64,000 nt of DNA from Streptomyces sp. ATexAB-D23 (GCF_000373645.1 NZ_KB892001.1:491394-555393), one strand, 5' to 3'. Counted from the stretch's first letter, positions 42,447 to 53,931 are shown. Notes: a model not told the origin generated them from the sequence alone. Made by a program: numbers and translations.

Positions 42447-45400
42447 TCAGCGCAGGGTGAACACCGCGACGGTGCGTCCCGGAACGGTGAAGCTGCCCGA
42501 ACTCCTCTCATATGCCGACCGCTTGACGGTAGAATCCGCGCCCTTTGCCTGGACGGGGTGCAGGGCGTAGTTCTTGCCGGCGAGTGCGGCGACCTTCTGG
42601 GTGGTGGTGCCGGGGGCGGCGTTGAGGACGACGACGAGCTTGCCGAGCCGCATGGTGATCACGCCCGGGGTCTCGTCCTTGCCGGAGAGCGGGAAGGAGA
42701 GCCGGGACTGCACCTGTGCGGTGGAGGTCAGGCCGAAGTCCTTCTCCGTGGTGCGGATGGTGAGCAGGTCGCGGTAGGCGGCCGAGGCTCCGTTGATCTG
42801 CGCGCAGCCGGGGGTGATCCTCGCGTTGGTGAGCAGCGGCCCGGCGTACGGCCACTTGTCCTCGTTGTCCGCGGCGACCGGCAGTCCGCGGCCGAAGCCG
42901 TTGCCGGCGCGGCAGTCCCAGTGCAGGGCGTTGAACCAGTCGCCGCTGTCGAAGGAGTTGCGGTCCAGCGACTTGGAGCGCAGCAGGTCGGTGCCCGCCT
43001 GGGAGAGCGCGGGACCCTGCGAGAGGGTGGCGGTCGCCATGGCCAGGACCTGCGTGCGGGCCCGGTCCGCCGCCGTCGTGCCCGCCGGGAGCTTGAAGGC
43101 GAGCGCGTCGTACAGGGTCTCGTTGTCATGGGCGTCGGCGTAGGCCAGGGCGTCGCCGGGGACCGCGGCGTAGCCGGCCGGGGCCCCGTTGTAGTCGACG
43201 CCCGAGCCCTTGACGGTGGCCCCGGAGGTGTCGGTGAAGGTGTAGTCGGCGAGGTTGCCGGTGAGGCCGACCTTGATCAGGTCCTGGTAGTGCAGCAGGC
43301 GGGCCTTCTGCTCGGCCTTCGTGCCGTTGGCGGTGGAGGTGTTGGGGTCGGTGTAGAGGCCGGTGGCGAAGCCCTGCACGCCGGGGTCCTCGTCGAACGG
43401 GGAGCCGCCGCGCACGGCGTCGCGGGCCCGGTCGGAGAAGGTGGCGATGCCGGTGCCGGCCATGTTCTTCTGGGTGGCCTGGACGAAGCGGGCGTCGTCG
43501 GCGATCTCACCGAAGTTCCAGCCCTCCCCGTACAGGATGATCTTCTTTCCGTCGACGCCGTCCCTGGCGGGGGTCAGTGCGTCGAGCGCCTTGCGGACGG
43601 CCAGGATGTTGGCCTTGGGGTGGTGGCCCATCAGGTCGAAGCGGAAGCCGTCGACCTTGTACTCCTTGGCCCAGGTGACCACGGAGTCCACGACGAGCTT
43701 GCCCATCATGGTGTTCTCGGGCGCGGTGTTGGCGCAGCAGGTGGAGGTGGCGACGGTGCCGTCCTCCAGGAGCCGCTGGTAGTAGCCGGGCACGATCCGG
43801 TCGAGCACGGACTTGTCGTCCTGGCCGGAGGCGACGGTGTGGTTGTAGACGACGTCCATGACGGTCCGCAGCCCGGCGCCGTTGATCCCCTGCACCATCT
43901 GCCGGAACTCGACGGTGCGCCTGGTGCCGTCCGGGTCGGAGGCGTAGCTGCCCTCGGGGACGGTGTAGTGCAGCGGGTCGTAGCCCCAGTTGAAGGCGTC
44001 CTTGGCGGCGGCCTTCGCCACGCAGGCCTGCTGCTCGGCGGAGTCGGGGGCGTAGACGGACAGGTCGCAGGCCGGCTCGGCCTGGTCCTTCTTCCTCTCG
44101 GGGATGGTGCCGATGTCGAAGGCGGGCAGCAGGTGGAGGTAGCCGGTGCCGGCGTCGGCGAGCTGCCTCAGGTGCTTCATTCCGTCGGAGCGGGTGTCGG
44201 TGAAGGCGAGGTATTCGCCGGGGTGCTGGGAGGTGGGGTCCGCGATGGAGAAGTCACGGATCTGGAGTTCCTGGATCTGCGCGTCGCGCAGCGGCGCGGC
44301 GGCTGGCTTGCGCAGCGTGTCCCAGCCCTTGGGGGCGAGCTTCCGGTCCTCCAGGTCCACGACGAGGCTGCGGGCCGAGTCGGTGGTCAGGGCGGTGGAG
44401 TAGGGGTCGGTGACCTTGTTGGTGACGAGCTTCCGGACGGTGGGCGCCCAGACGTCCACGACGTACCGGTAGGGCTTGCCCGTCCAGTTCTTCCTCCCGG
44501 TGACGGACCAGACGCCGGTGCGGTCGTCGCGCCGCATGGCGACGGTCTTTCCGTCGAGTTCGAGCGAGACGGTACGGGCGGTGGGCGCCCAGACGGAGAG
44601 CGTCGGGGTGCCGTCGCGGAAGACCGGGCCGAGCGAGGCGTTCTTCGCCTTCGCCCCGTAGAGGTCGTCGAGCACTCCGGCGCTCTGCACCCCGGTGGCG
44701 GCGAGGAGGGCGCCGTTGGCGGCGCGCTGGGTGGCGATCAGCTGGCCGCGCAGGGCCTCGCGGACCCTGTCCCGGTCACGGGCGTCCACGGTGAAGGCGG
44801 GGTAGTCCTTGAGGTGCGGGTACTTCGCCTTCTGGGCGTCGCTCAGCGCGGACGGGGTGAGCCGCAGCCACTGGCCCTCGTCGCTCAGCGCCCCGTCCAC
44901 GACGGAGATGCCGCCCTTCTTCGCGTAGACGAGCTGCTGGCTGGTGGCCTCGGTGGCCTTCACCTTCCAGACGACGGTGTCCGCGTCGATCCACTGCGCC
45001 TCGGCCTTGGTGAGGTCGGGTGCGGGGACTCCGCCGGCCTGCGGGAGCAGGTAGCCGGCCGTGCCGCCGAGCAGCCAGACCTCGTGGCCGTGGCTCGCGA
45101 TGTCGAGTGCCTGGTCGCTGGGCAGGTCCTTCTCGTCGCCCCGGTGCAGGATGTAGCTGAGCGAGGTGGCGCCCTCGGTGAGCGGGACCTCGAAGGTGAG
45201 CCCGGAGGCGTCCTGCTTCACCGGCTGGAGCGGCTTGGCCCAGTCGGTGGGCTCCTTCGCGCCGGTCCAGGTGTGCAGCCCCCAGCCGTCGTAGTCGCCG
45301 TCGGCCCGGTAGTAGTGCAGGACGGCCTTGCCGGTGTCCTGGTCGGGGTAGGCGCCGTCGGGGGCGGTTTCGGCCTGGCCGTCCTTGCCCTGCCCGATCC

Positions 45401-47771
45401 AGACCTGGCCGGTCCTGGCGAGGTCGACGGCGCGCTCGGGCCCGTCGGCGGTGCCGGACTTCTCGACGGTGTACGGGACGGAGGCGGCGTCCTCGGGCAC
45501 CTTGACCCAGGCGAACGCGCCGTAGGCGTCCCGCCCGGTGAAGTCCGCGGTGGCGTCGCCGGACTTGAGCTGCCAGCCGTCGTAGTCGCCGTCGGGGCGC
45601 TGGTAGTGGACGACCGCGTAGTCGCGTTCGACGGCGACGGGCTTGGCGGGTGCGGGGGCCTGCCCGGCGGTGGAGGAGGCGAGGGCGCTCGCGGTGCGTC
45701 CGGTGCGGTCGACCACGACGGCCTTGTAGCGCAGGGGCGTTCCGGCGGCCGTGTCGTCGCTCAGGGTCTGGGTGACCTTGTACGGGGCGTGGTCGGCGGT
45801 GCCCAGGGTGGTCCACTTGCCGTTGCCTGTCCGGGCGGCGAAGACGACCCGGTTGAGGGAGCCGCCGGAGACGTCGGCGGTCAGCTCGACGGTGCCGGTG
45901 GCGCCGGCGGCCGGTGCCTTCAGGGAGACCTTGGGCTTCGCGTCGGGGGTGCCCAGGGGCTTCGCGGCGCGGAGCACGATGCTCGACAGGGCCGGGACGG
46001 TGACCTCGATCTTCTTGTCGGCGCCGCTGCGGACGGTGCCGGAGCCGCCGTACAGGGTGCGGAAGTCCATCCGCGCGGACTCGGTGGACAGCTCGACGGT
46101 CTTCGCCCTGTCGCCGTTGTTGGTGGCGACGACGTACTCGTTGCTGTGCTTCGGGTCCGTACGGGAGAAGGCGTAGACGGAGCCCTCGGCGTACCGCTCG
46201 GTCTGTACGCCGTCGCGCAGCGCGGGGTTCTTCGCGGTCAGCTCGGAGAGGGCGGCGATGTTGCGGTAGAGCGGGTGCTCGGTGTCGTACGCGTCGGAGG
46301 CGTGCGTCCGGTCGGTGCCCAGCTGGTCGTCGTCGAGGTAGTCGGCGGTCTTCGAGGCGAACATCGTCTGGCGGGCGTCCTTGTCACCGCCGGCACCCGT
46401 GAAGCCCTGCTCGTCGCCGTAGTAGACGACGGGGTTGCCCCGGCTGAGGAACATCAGCTCGTTGGCGAGTCGGGCGCGCTTCACCAGCTCCGCGTCACCG
46501 GCCTTCGGGTTGTCCTGCTCCAGGAAGGTCCCGATGCGGCCCATGTCGTGGTTGCCGAGGAAGGTCACCTGCTCGTAGGCGTTGGCCTTGTCGGTGGTGT
46601 AGCGGTAGTCGTCGGCGAAGACGGCGGCGAGCTTCGATGCCGGGGCGCCCTGCGAGGCGTACTGGCGGGCCGCCTCCTGGAAGGGGAAGTCGAGCGTGGC
46701 GTCCAGCCGGCCCTGGGTGACGTAGGGCGAGGTGACGGCGGTGTCGGAGGAGTAGACCTCGCCGAACATGAAGAAGTCCTTGCGCCCGTGCTTGGCCGCG
46801 TACGCGTCGAGCGCGGTCGCCCACTGGGTCCAGAAGTCCATGTCGACGTGTTTGACGGTGTCGATCCGGAAACCGTCGATGTCGAAGTCACGGACCCACT
46901 TCTCGTAGATCTTCTCCATGCCGGACACGACCTCGGGCCGCTCGGTCCACAGGTCGTCCAGGCCGGAGAAGTCGCCGTACGTGGTGGACTCGCCGGCATA
47001 GGTGGAGTCACCGCGGTTGTGGTACATCGTCGGGTCGTTGAGCCAGGACGGCGTCTTGCCGCCGCTGGTCACCGGCTTGTACGGGAACGAGTCGGCGTCC
47101 ACCCGCGCCATGCCCGCGCTGTCGTCGAAGGGGCGGCCGTCGCGGTCGAGGTAGGGGTAGGCGCCCTTGGACCTGTAGCCGTAGGTCTTCTCGGCGTAGT
47201 CGACGGTGTCGGCGGTGTGGTTGGTGATGACGTCGAAGAAGACCTTCATGCCCTTGCGGTGGGCCTTGTCGATCAGCTTCGTCAGGTCGGCGTTGGTGCC
47301 GAAGTGCGGGTCGACCTGGGTGAAGTCGGTGATCCAGTAGCCGTGGTAGCCGGCCGACGCGTCCTCGCCCGTGCCCTGGACGGGCCGGTTCTTGAAGATC
47401 GGCGCGAGCCAGATGGCGGTGGTGCCGAGCCCCTTGATGTAGTCGAGCCTGTTCGTGAGCCCCTTGAGGTCGCCGCCCTGGTAGAACCCCTTGTCGGTGG
47501 GGTCGTACCCGGTCTCCAGCCGGGAGCCGGTCAGCCCGCCGCGGTCGTTGCGGGTGTCCCCGTTGGCGAACCGGTCGGGCATGACGAAGTAGAACTGCTC
47601 GCGGGTCAGGTCGTGCCGGGTGGCCTGGGCGGCCAGCTCGGCGTCCGAGGGCGCGGCGGGCGGCCGGGCCGCGGCGGCGGGCAGTGCGGGCACCAGGGCC
47701 GCGCACAGGGCGGCCGCGACGACGGCGGGCACCGTTCTTCGCGCGGGCACGCGCGGGGACGGACGTTTCAC
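42447..47771 (-). CDS. pulA: secreted amylase-pullulanase (two GH13 modules)
   Basis: This 1774-residue secreted enzyme has a signal peptide ([21 protein letters not shown]). An alpha-amylase-type GH13 domain follows ([27 protein letters not shown]). A beta linker region and two pullulanase-associated CBM41-like modules ([28 protein letters not shown]) come next, then a second GH13 of pullulanase type ([30 protein letters not shown]). It should cleave both alpha-1,4 and alpha-1,6 bonds of starch or pullulan. GTG 47771 follows GAGGAGAG. The alpha-amylase gene lies 89 bases upstream, so the two may be co-transcribed. Confidence 0.93.
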   Translation of the reverse strand: MKRPSPRVPARRTVPAVVAAALCAALVPALPAAAARPPAAPSDAELAAQATRHDLTREQFYFVMPDRFANGDTRNDRGGLTGSRLETGYDPTDKGFYQGGDLKGLTNRLDYIKGLGTTAIWLAPIFKNRPVQGTGEDASAGYHGYWITDFTQVDPHFGTNADLTKLIDKAHRKGMKVFFDVITNHTADTVDYAEKTYGYRSKGAYPYLDRDGRPFDDSAGMARVDADSFPYKPVTSGGKTPSWLNDPTMYHNRGDSTYAGESTTYGDFSGLDDLWTERPEVVSGMEKIYEKWVRDFDIDGFRIDTVKHVDMDFWTQWATALDAYAAKHGRKDFFMFGEVYSSDTAVTSPYVTQGRLDATLDFPFQEAARQYASQGAPASKLAAVFADDYRYTTDKANAYEQVTFLGNHDMGRIGTFLEQDNPKAGDAELVKRARLANELMFLSRGNPVVYYGDEQGFTGAGGDKDARQTMFASKTADYLDDDQLGTDRTHASDAYDTEHPLYRNIAALSELTAKNPALRDGVQTERYAEGSVYAFSRTDPKHSNEYVVATNNGDRAKTVELSTESARMDFRTLYGGSGTVRSGADKKIEVTVPALSSIVLRAAKPLGTPDAKPKVSLKAPAAGATGTVELTADVSGGSLNRVVFAARTGNGKWTTLGTADHAPYKVTQTLSDDTAAGTPLRYKAVVVDRTGRTASALASSTAGQAPAPAKPVAVERDYAVVHYQRPDGDYDGWQLKSGDATADFTGRDAYGAFAWVKVPEDAASVPYTVEKSGTADGPERAVDLARTGQVWIGQGKDGQAETAPDGAYPDQDTGKAVLHYYRADGDYDGWGLHTWTGAKEPTDWAKPLQPVKQDASGLTFEVPLTEGATSLSYILHRGDEKDLPSDQALDIASHGHEVWLLGGTAGYLLPQAGGVPAPDLTKAEAQWIDADTVVWKVKATEATSQQLVYAKKGGISVVDGALSDEGQWLRLTPSALSDAQKAKYPHLKDYPAFTVDARDRDRVREALRGQLIATQRAANGALLAATGVQSAGVLDDLYGAKAKNASLGPVFRDGTPTLSVWAPTARTVSLELDGKTVAMRRDDRTGVWSVTGRKNWTGKPYRYVVDVWAPTVRKLVTNKVTDPYSTALTTDSARSLVVDLEDRKLAPKGWDTLRKPAAAPLRDAQIQELQIRDFSIADPTSQHPGEYLAFTDTRSDGMKHLRQLADAGTGYLHLLPAFDIGTIPERKKDQAEPACDLSVYAPDSAEQQACVAKAAAKDAFNWGYDPLHYTVPEGSYASDPDGTRRTVEFRQMVQGINGAGLRTVMDVVYNHTVASGQDDKSVLDRIVPGYYQRLLEDGTVATSTCCANTAPENTMMGKLVVDSVVTWAKEYKVDGFRFDLMGHHPKANILAVRKALDALTPARDGVDGKKIILYGEGWNFGEIADDARFVQATQKNMAGTGIATFSDRARDAVRGGSPFDEDPGVQGFATGLYTDPNTSTANGTKAEQKARLLHYQDLIKVGLTGNLADYTFTDTSGATVKGSGVDYNGAPAGYAAVPGDALAYADAHDNETLYDALAFKLPAGTTAADRARTQVLAMATATLSQGPALSQAGTDLLRSKSLDRNSFDSGDWFNALHWDCRAGNGFGRGLPVAADNEDKWPYAGPLLTNARITPGCAQINGASAAYRDLLTIRTTEKDFGLTSTAQVQSRLSFPLSGKDETPGVITMRLGKLVVVLNAAPGTTTQKVAALAGKNYALHPVQAKGADSTVKRSAYERSSGSFTVPGRTVAVFTLR

Positions 47772-47860
47772 TCGGACTCTCCTCGAAGGGGTACGGGGGT
47801 GTGCGGGGCCGGTCGGGCCGCGGGGGGGACGGCCCGACCGGCGGGTGGGGGGCGGGAGGA

Positions 47861-49600
47861 TCAGCCGCGCCAGACGTCCGAGGTCAGCGTGACCTTGCCG
47901 GAGGAGGGCACCGTGGCCGCGCGGTTGGCACCGCTCTCCCAGGTGACGTTGCCGCTCGCGTCCTTGCGGATGTACTTGTACTCGAACGAGGTCCCGGCGG
48001 GCAGGCTGACGTCGAGCTTCCAGACGGGGTACGAGGCCGGGTCGAGCTTCAGCGCGCTGTCGGTGTTCCAGTTGCCGAGGGCGGACTGGTTGCCGGTGAC
48101 GAAGATGTTCTGGCCGAGCTGCGTGGTGGCGTTGACGCCGAAGGAGGCGCCGGAGGTGCCCGTACCGGGGTCGGTCGGGTCGGTCGGGTCCGTCGGGTCG
48201 GTCGGGTCGGTCGAGCCGCCGCCGCAGGTGCGGGCTCCGGTGTGCAGGGCCAGCGCGGTGTTGGCGCCCAGGGTGGCGGTGAACTGGCCGGAGCCGTTGA
48301 CCGTGACGCCGTTGCCGGACTGGACGTCGCAGTAGTCGCCGGCGGGCAGCGAGGTCTGGAACGTACGGGTCAGCGAGGAGCCCTCGTGGTTGATCGCGAC
48401 GTACGCCTTGGAGCCGCGACCGAAGGCGATCTGGTTGCCGCCGTTGTCCCACCAGTTGCTGACGGACTCGCCGCTCGCGGTGTTGCGGAAGCCGACCATG
48501 GAGGAGATCTCGCGCCAGGCGTGCTGGCACTTCCAGCCGTCGCTGTAGCAGGCGTTCACCGTGCCGCCGTTGGGCGGGCCCGCGTCCTTGTCGGACCACT
48601 CGTAACCGGAGTGGACGTCGGGCGAGCCGTAGGGCCAGGCCAGCATGAAGACACTGGCGAGCGTGTAGTTGGCGCCGTCCTTGTAGTTCAGCGTCTCGCC
48701 GTTGCGCTCGGTGTCGTGGTTGTCGACGAAGACCGCGGCCTTCGAGGAGGACATGAAGCCCCAGCCCTCGCCGAAGTTCTTCAGGTTGGCGAGGCTCTCG
48801 TTGTTGAGGACCTGCTTGAGGCTGCGGGCGTAGCGGAACTCCTGGACGTCACCGGTGCCGGCGTACTCGTCGGGCGACACGGCCTCGCCCGCGCCGTAGA
48901 TCGCCTCCTGCTTCCAGTAGACGCCGGAGTTGGTCAGCCGGGACTTGATGTCGGCGAGGTCCTCGGCGGGCATGTGCTTGGCCGCGTCGATGCGGAAGCC
49001 GTCCACGCCGAGCGAGAGCAGGTCGTTGAGGTAGCCGGCGATCTTGCCCCGGACGTAGTCCTCACCCGTGTCCAGATCGGCCAGGCCGACGAGCTCGCAG
49101 TGCTGGACGTTGAACCGGTCCCCGTAGTTGTTGATCTCCGAGGTGCAGTCGTCCATGTCGTACGAGGAGTACAGCCCGGGGTAGTTGTACTTCGTGTACG
49201 AGGAGCCGCCGGTGCCGGTGCCGGAGCCCGACGACATGTGGTTGATGACCGAGTCGGCCACGACCTTGACGCCCGCGCCGTGACAGGTGTTCACCATGTT
49301 GGCGAAGGAGTTCCGGTCGCCGAGCCGTCCGGCGATCTTGTAGCTGACCGGCTGGTAGGAGGTCCACCACTCGCCGCCCTGGATGTGCTCCTGCGGCGGT
49401 GAGACCTGAACGAAGCCGTACCCGGCCGGACCGAGCGTGTCGGTGCACGCCTTGGCGACGGAGTCGAACTTCCACTCGAACAGGACGGCGGTGACGTCCT
49501 TACCGCCCGGGGCGGAAGCCTCGGCCGTCGTGGCGGGGACCACGAGGGCAGCGGCTCCTGCGATCAGAGCGAGCGCGGCAGACAAGGGTCTGCTGGCCAT
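47861..49600 (-). CDS. aml: secreted alpha-amylase with CBM20
   Basis: This 579-residue enzyme has a signal peptide ([21 protein letters not shown]). The GH13 catalytic domain shows [17 protein letters not shown] (nucleophile), [10 protein letters not shown] (acid/base region) and [12 protein letters not shown] (Thr-Asp-Pro)n linker precedes a C-terminal starch-binding CBM20 of about 100 residues ([20 protein letters not shown] onward). It hydrolyses starch outside the cell. The upstream region has CTTGC/GCAAG palindromes like those of Streptomyces aml promoters, suggesting MalR-type repression relieved by maltose. Confidence 0.95.
   Translation of the reverse strand: MASRPLSAALALIAGAAALVVPATTAEASAPGGKDVTAVLFEWKFDSVAKACTDTLGPAGYGFVQVSPPQEHIQGGEWWTSYQPVSYKIAGRLGDRNSFANMVNTCHGAGVKVVADSVINHMSSGSGTGTGGSSYTKYNYPGLYSSYDMDDCTSEINNYGDRFNVQHCELVGLADLDTGEDYVRGKIAGYLNDLLSLGVDGFRIDAAKHMPAEDLADIKSRLTNSGVYWKQEAIYGAGEAVSPDEYAGTGDVQEFRYARSLKQVLNNESLANLKNFGEGWGFMSSSKAAVFVDNHDTERNGETLNYKDGANYTLASVFMLAWPYGSPDVHSGYEWSDKDAGPPNGGTVNACYSDGWKCQHAWREISSMVGFRNTASGESVSNWWDNGGNQIAFGRGSKAYVAINHEGSSLTRTFQTSLPAGDYCDVQSGNGVTVNGSGQFTATLGANTALALHTGARTCGGGSTDPTDPTDPTDPTDPGTGTSGASFGVNATTQLGQNIFVTGNQSALGNWNTDSALKLDPASYPVWKLDVSLPAGTSFEYKYIRKDASGNVTWESGANRAATVPSSGKVTLTSDVWRG
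48167..48212. repeat. 9-bp tandem repeat coding the amylase linker
   Basis: Units of GGGTCGGTC, with one variant (GGGTCCGTC), repeat about five times on the + strand and encode the Thr-Asp-Pro repeats between the amylase catalytic domain and CBM20. Copy number may vary between strains. Confidence 0.8.
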
Positions 49601-49681
49601 GTTTCCTCCTGCGGTGGGGGAAATGCGGGTGACGGTGCAGCCTCATACGGCAACGCGCCCTGCCCTCAAGGCTCCTGAATG

Positions 49682-49696
49682 TTCTTGCTGCAAGAA
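49682..49696. promoter_or_regulatory. palindromic operator candidate before aml
   Basis: TTCTTGC-T-GCAAGAA is a perfect 7+1+7 palindrome 82 bases upstream of the amylase start. It contains the CTTGC/GCAAG half-sites known from maltose-regulated Streptomyces promoters bound by MalR. It overlaps where a promoter is expected. Confidence 0.6.
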
Positions 49697-49792
49697 TGCA
49701 AACCTTGCCGCGGGGAGACGGTACGAGCCTGCCAGGTCCCGGTCAACCCTTTGGACACCCGCTGCTCACATCCGCGAAATACCGCAGATTTC

Positions 49793-49814
49793 TTCCTGCA
49801 AGGACTTACGCAAG
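49793..49814. promoter_or_regulatory. second set of GCAAG-type sites before aml
   Basis: TTCCTGCAAGGA (from 49794) and CTTACGCAAG (49805-49814) are adjacent imperfect palindromes related to the site at 49682. Clustered sites would allow cooperative repressor binding. A further TTGCAGC follows at 49819. Confidence 0.45.
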
Positions 49815-49918
49815 ACATTGCAGCGCTGTTAAGTTTCTCCCGACTCCGGTCCGGTCGGCCGGGGGTCCCGCTTACCCCGGGCCCCACGCGCCCGGCCGGC
49901 CGGGCCGGTCACAGACAA

Positions 49919-49977
49919 GAGAGGCACCGGCGGTCACCTCCCCGCCGGCCCGTCCGGGCCGACCTCCGGTGCCTCTC
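49919..49977. terminator. long stem-loop (12-bp arms)
   Basis: GAGAGGCACCGG (49919-49930) is complementary to 49966-49977, enclosing 35 GC-rich bases that can form further pairs. It lies between two divergent genes, so it may be a terminator of distant read-through or an RNA leader structure. Confidence 0.5.
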
Positions 49978-50043
49978 CTGCGACCGTTCCCGGCCCACCC
50001 CTGAGCCGTCCGGCCCGAGCGGCGCACTCTAGGCTCGTCCCCC

Positions 50044-50976
50044 ATGTGGCAAGGACAGCAGTCGCCCCCCGGCCGGCCGAACCCGCAAGGCGGGCAGCAC
50101 AGTTCGGATCCCGTACAGCCCGGCCGCGAAGACCCCGACCGGCACGCCGCCCCCACGGTCGGCATGGCCGTTCCCGAACCGCCCCGCCGCCCCCGCAGCC
50201 TGGTCACGGCCGCCGTCGTGGCCGCTTCCCTGGCCGTCGTCGTGGCCTGCGGGGTGATCGGTTTCCGGGTCCTCAGCGACGACGGGAACGACGAGGCGGG
50301 CCCGCAGCCGGCCCCGACGGGCTCCCCGAGCCCCCAGGGCACGGCCCGGTCCACGGCCGAGGGCGGCTCGGGTCCCCTCGTCGCCGGCTGGAAGACGGTG
50401 ACCAACGCCAAGCGCGGCATCACCTTCGACGTGCCCGCCTCCTGGGCCCGGAAGTCCGCGGACTGGGTGAGCTACGTCGCCGAGAACGACGACCCCGAGG
50501 AGAAGCCGCTGGTCGGGATGATGGCGCCGGCGGTACTCAAGGAGAAGTGGTGCACGTCCGACGACGACAAGGACGGCACCGCGGACGACTACGCGCTCGC
50601 CTCGACGGGCACCACCGGGGAGCAGGGCTCCAAGAGCGCCGCCGCGGCCGCCGAGGACACCGCCAGGACCTGGGTCTACGGCCTCTACACCCAGCCCGAC
50701 CGCTCCCGCCTCACGATCGGTGAGCCCGAGACGTTCCGGACGGAGAGCGGCGTCGAGGGCAGCCTCGTGACCGTCACCTCGTCCGGGACGCCGAAGAAGG
50801 GGAAGTGCGACACCGACGGCAAGGCGGTGACGTTCGCCTTCAAGAACGCGAAGGGCGAGTTCGTGTCCTGGACCTACATCGGCGCCCACGGCGTGCCCGA
50901 CGAGGTGTCCGACGCCACGATCCGCGAGATCCTCGGCACGGTGCGCCTCTTCAAGGAGGGCGACGGGCAGGACTGA
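50044..50976 (+). CDS. membrane-anchored extracytoplasmic protein, 310 residues
   Basis: The protein has a Pro/Gln-rich cytosolic start and one membrane helix near residues 52-75 (SLVTAAVVAASLAVVVACGVIGF). A low-complexity linker rich in Pro/Ser/Gly follows. The C-terminal domain shows GITFDVPASWARKSADWVSYVAEN and SDATIREILGTVRLF. This pattern is common in Streptomyces DUF8017-like proteins of unknown role. It lies between amylolytic genes but there is no evidence it acts on starch. ATG 50044 was used. Confidence 0.72.
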   Translation: MWQGQQSPPGRPNPQGGQHSSDPVQPGREDPDRHAAPTVGMAVPEPPRRPRSLVTAAVVAASLAVVVACGVIGFRVLSDDGNDEAGPQPAPTGSPSPQGTARSTAEGGSGPLVAGWKTVTNAKRGITFDVPASWARKSADWVSYVAENDDPEEKPLVGMMAPAVLKEKWCTSDDDKDGTADDYALASTGTTGEQGSKSAAAAAEDTARTWVYGLYTQPDRSRLTIGEPETFRTESGVEGSLVTVTSSGTPKKGKCDTDGKAVTFAFKNAKGEFVSWTYIGAHGVPDEVSDATIREILGTVRLFKEGDGQD

Positions 50977-51039
50977 GGCGGACCGCCCCGGGTGCGGGGC
51001 CGGCCCCCTCCGGCCGGCCCTTCACGCGCCCCGGCTGCC

Positions 51040-52098
51040 TCACGCGCTCCGCAGCGCCGCCGTGGAGCCCCGTACGACCAGCTCCGGCTGGAACACGTAC
51101 TCCGTGCGCTGGACGGGGCTGCCGCCGATCTCCTCCAGCAGGGCGCCCACCGCGGCCGCCGCCATCGCCTGGACGGGCTGGCGCACCGTGGTCAGCGGCG
51201 GGTCGGTGAAGGCGATGAGCTGGGAGTCGTCGAAGCCCACCACGGAGACGTCGCGCGGTACGTCCAGACCGCGGTCCCGGGCGGCGCGGACCACGCCCAG
51301 CGCCATCAGGTCGCTGCCGCAGACGATGCCGGTGCACCCCTGGTCGAGCAGGGCGCCGGCCGCGACCTGGCCGCCCTCGACGCTGAACAGCGTGGAGCAG
51401 ACCAGGAGTTCGGCCTCCTCGCGGTCCAGGCCCAGCACGGAGACCGCGGCGTCCACGAAGCCGTCCCGCTTGCGGCGGGAGGGGACGTAGCGCTGCGGTC
51501 CGATGGCGAGGCCGACCCGGCGGTGGCCGAGTTCGGCGAGATGGCTCACGGCCATCCGCACGGCGGCGGTGTCGTCGGGCGAGACGAACGGGGCGCTGAT
51601 CCGCTCGTTGTAGCCGTTGATCAGGACGAACGGCACTCCGCGCTCGGTCAGCGCGGCGTAGCGCGCCGGGTCGGCGGAGGTGTCGGCGTGCAGTCCGGAG
51701 AGGAAGACGATGCCGCCGACGCCGCGTTCGACGAGCTGCTCGACGAGTTCGTCCTCGGTGGCGCCGCCGGGCAGCTGGGTGCAGAGGACCGGCGTGTAGC
51801 CGTGGCCGGCGAGCACCTGTTCCACGGACTGGGCGAACGCCGGGAAGATCGGGTTGGTGAGCTCGGGGGTCACCAGCCCGATCAGCCCGGCGCTGCGCTG
51901 CCGCAGCCGTACGGGGCGCTCGTATCCGAGGATGTCGAGCGCCGCGAGCACCCGCTGACGCGTGGTGTCCGCGACGCCCGGCTTGCCGTTGAGGACCCGG
52001 CTGACGGTCGCCTCGCTGACGGATGCCTGGCCCGCGATGTCCGACAGCCTGAGCGCGCCGCCCGCGCCGGGGCCCCGTGGCAGGGGGACGGTCGTCAC
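51040..52098 (-). CDS. LacI family repressor (MalR paralogue)
   Basis: This 352-residue regulator has the LacI HTH at its start (RLSDIAGQASVSEATVSRVLNGKPGVADTTRQRV in part: ASVSEATVSRVLNGKPGV) and a periplasmic-binding-protein-like effector domain (GLIGLVTPELTNPIFPAFAQ). It closely resembles the divergent malR at 57501, including the same recognition helix and GYERPVRLRQRSAGL, so it arose by duplication. GTG 52098 overlaps the aglA stop (GTGA), so it is the last gene of the mal operon. It could give feedback from downstream glucosidase expression. Confidence 0.87.
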   Translation of the reverse strand: MTTVPLPRGPGAGGALRLSDIAGQASVSEATVSRVLNGKPGVADTTRQRVLAALDILGYERPVRLRQRSAGLIGLVTPELTNPIFPAFAQSVEQVLAGHGYTPVLCTQLPGGATEDELVEQLVERGVGGIVFLSGLHADTSADPARYAALTERGVPFVLINGYNERISAPFVSPDDTAAVRMAVSHLAELGHRRVGLAIGPQRYVPSRRKRDGFVDAAVSVLGLDREEAELLVCSTLFSVEGGQVAAGALLDQGCTGIVCGSDLMALGVVRAARDRGLDVPRDVSVVGFDDSQLIAFTDPPLTTVRQPVQAMAAAAVGALLEEIGGSPVQRTEYVFQPELVVRGSTAALRSA

Positions 52099-53822
52099 AC
52101 CGTCCACCACACCGTGGTGTCCGCGGGGATCTCGACCGTGTCGCCATCGGCCTCGACCGGGGTGCTGGAGAGCAGCACGGTGCCCTGGACGGGGATACGG
52201 ACCGGCTGACCGGTCGTGTTGACGGTGCAGACGAAGCCGGGGCGGGCGAAGGACAGCAGCCCCTCGGGGGCGTCCAGCCACCGCACGTCGGCGCCGGCCC
52301 CGAGGCCGGTGTGGGCCCGGCGGGCGGCGATCGCGGCCCGGTACAGCTCCAGGGTGGAGCCGGCCGTGCCGGTCTGCGCCTCGACACTCAGCTCGCCCCA
52401 GCCCGCGGGCTGCGGAAGCCAGCTGCCGCCCGCGCCGAAGCCGTACGAGGAGCCCTCGCGGGTCCACGGGATCGGGACGCGGCAGCCGTCGCGGAAGCCG
52501 TCCTGGCCCTCGGCGCGGAAGAACGACGGGTCCTGCCGGGCCTCGTCGGGCAGGTCGGTGACGTCGGGCAGGCCGAGTTCCTCGCCCTGGTAGACGTAGG
52601 CGGAGCCGGGCAGCGCCAGCATCAGCAGGGTGGCGGCGCGGGCCCGGCGCAGGCCCAGCTCGCGGTCGCCGGCGGTACGGATCTGGGTGCCGAGCCCCGC
52701 CGGATTGGCGAAGCGGGTGGCGTGCCGGGTGACGTCGTGGTTGGAGAGCACCCAGGTGGTGGGGGCGCCGACCGGCCGCATGGCGTCGAGCGAGACGTCG
52801 ATGACCTCACGGAGCGCGGCGGCGTCCCAGGCGGTGGCCAGGTACTGGAAGTTGAACGCCTGGTGCATCTCGTCGGGGCGCACGTAGTTGGCGGTGCGCT
52901 CGACGGTCGGCGTCCACGCCTCGGCGACCGCGATGCGCCCGCCGGCCGCCCGGCCCCGCCCGTCCGACGAAGGCGCTCCGGACCCCATCGTGTCGGGATA
53001 CTCGTCCAGGATGGTGCGCCAGCTGCGGTAGATCTCGTGCACCCCGTCCTGGTCGAAGAACGGCATGACATCGTTTCCGAGCAGCTTGAGCTGGTCGTGG
53101 GTGCCGAGGTCGGGCAGCCCCTCGGCCTTGACGAGGCCGTGCGCGACGTCGACGCGGAAGCCGTCGACGCCCATGTCGAGCCAGAAGCGCAGGATCGAGC
53201 GGAACTCGTCGGCGACGGCCGGGTGCTCCCAGTTGAAGTCGGGCTGCTCGGGCGCGAAGAGGTGGAGGTACCACTCGCCGGGGGTGCCGTCCGGGTCGGT
53301 GGTCCGGGTCCAGGCGGGGCCGCCGAAGATGGACTCCCAGTCGTTGGGCGGGAGTTCGCCGTCGGCGCCCTTGCCGGGGCGGAAGTGGTAGCGGTCGCGC
53401 AGGGCGGAGCCGGGGCCCTCGGCGAGCGCGCGCTTGAACCACTCGTGCTGGTCGGAGGAGTGGTTGGGCACCAGGTCGACGATGATCCGCAGGCCCAGGT
53501 CGTGGGCGTCGCGGATCAGCGCGTCGGCGTCCAGCAGGGTGCCGAACATCGGGTCGATGGCCCGGTAGTCGGAGACGTCGTAGCCCGCGTCGGCCTGCGG
53601 GGAGGCGTAGAACGGGCTGAGCCAGACCGCGTCCACGCCGAGATCCTTGAGGTACGGGAGCCGGGCGGTGACGCCTGCGAGGTCGCCCATGCCGTCGCCG
53701 TTGCCGTCGGCGAAGCTGCGCGGATAGACCTGGTAGATCACCGCGTCCTGCCACCAGCCGGTGGGGTGGCCCGGGGCTTCGTCGGACGTGCCGGTGGAGG
53801 GGGCAGCGAGGTGCTGGGTCAT
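52095..53822 (-). CDS. aglA: intracellular GH13 alpha-glucosidase AglA
   Basis: This 575-residue enzyme, with no signal peptide, starts TGWWQDAVIYQVYPRSFADGNGDGMGDLAGV. It has the GH13 motifs DLVPNHSS, GFRVDVAHGLVK (nucleophile Asp), VAEAWTP (acid/base Glu) and VLSNHDVTRH. It hydrolyses imported maltose and maltodextrins to glucose. It follows malG by 109 bases and overlaps the LacI-family gene. ATG 53822 is well placed. Confidence 0.92.
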   Translation of the reverse strand: MTQHLAAPSTGTSDEAPGHPTGWWQDAVIYQVYPRSFADGNGDGMGDLAGVTARLPYLKDLGVDAVWLSPFYASPQADAGYDVSDYRAIDPMFGTLLDADALIRDAHDLGLRIIVDLVPNHSSDQHEWFKRALAEGPGSALRDRYHFRPGKGADGELPPNDWESIFGGPAWTRTTDPDGTPGEWYLHLFAPEQPDFNWEHPAVADEFRSILRFWLDMGVDGFRVDVAHGLVKAEGLPDLGTHDQLKLLGNDVMPFFDQDGVHEIYRSWRTILDEYPDTMGSGAPSSDGRGRAAGGRIAVAEAWTPTVERTANYVRPDEMHQAFNFQYLATAWDAAALREVIDVSLDAMRPVGAPTTWVLSNHDVTRHATRFANPAGLGTQIRTAGDRELGLRRARAATLLMLALPGSAYVYQGEELGLPDVTDLPDEARQDPSFFRAEGQDGFRDGCRVPIPWTREGSSYGFGAGGSWLPQPAGWGELSVEAQTGTAGSTLELYRAAIAARRAHTGLGAGADVRWLDAPEGLLSFARPGFVCTVNTTGQPVRIPVQGTVLLSSTPVEADGDTVEIPADTTVWWTV

Positions 53823-53931
53823 GTCGTCCCTGGGGTGTCTGGGTGGGGAGTGGCGCCGGGACCGGGTCGGGATGCCGGCGCCACCGTGACTGGTGCGTGC
53901 GGGTCGTACGGGCGCGTGCCGCTGAGGACGC

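Larger units (their letters stand above)
49601..50043. promoter_or_regulatory. 443-base intergenic region between aml and the anchored protein gene
   Basis: The region holds the aml leader and promoter, the GCAAG-type palindromes, and near 49919-49977 a large stem structure. No protein-coding gene is supported within it. It is also the upstream region of the + strand gene at 50044. Confidence 0.6.

Noticed and set aside
48167..48212. Regular repeats in the amylase gene as a CRISPR-like array
   Set aside because: The 9-bp units have no spacers and encode the Thr-Asp-Pro linker.
41931..48335. Very long + strand frame (over 2100 codons) opposite pullulanase
   Set aside because: It is Gly/Val-rich antisense of a well-supported enzyme, without motifs or ribosome site.
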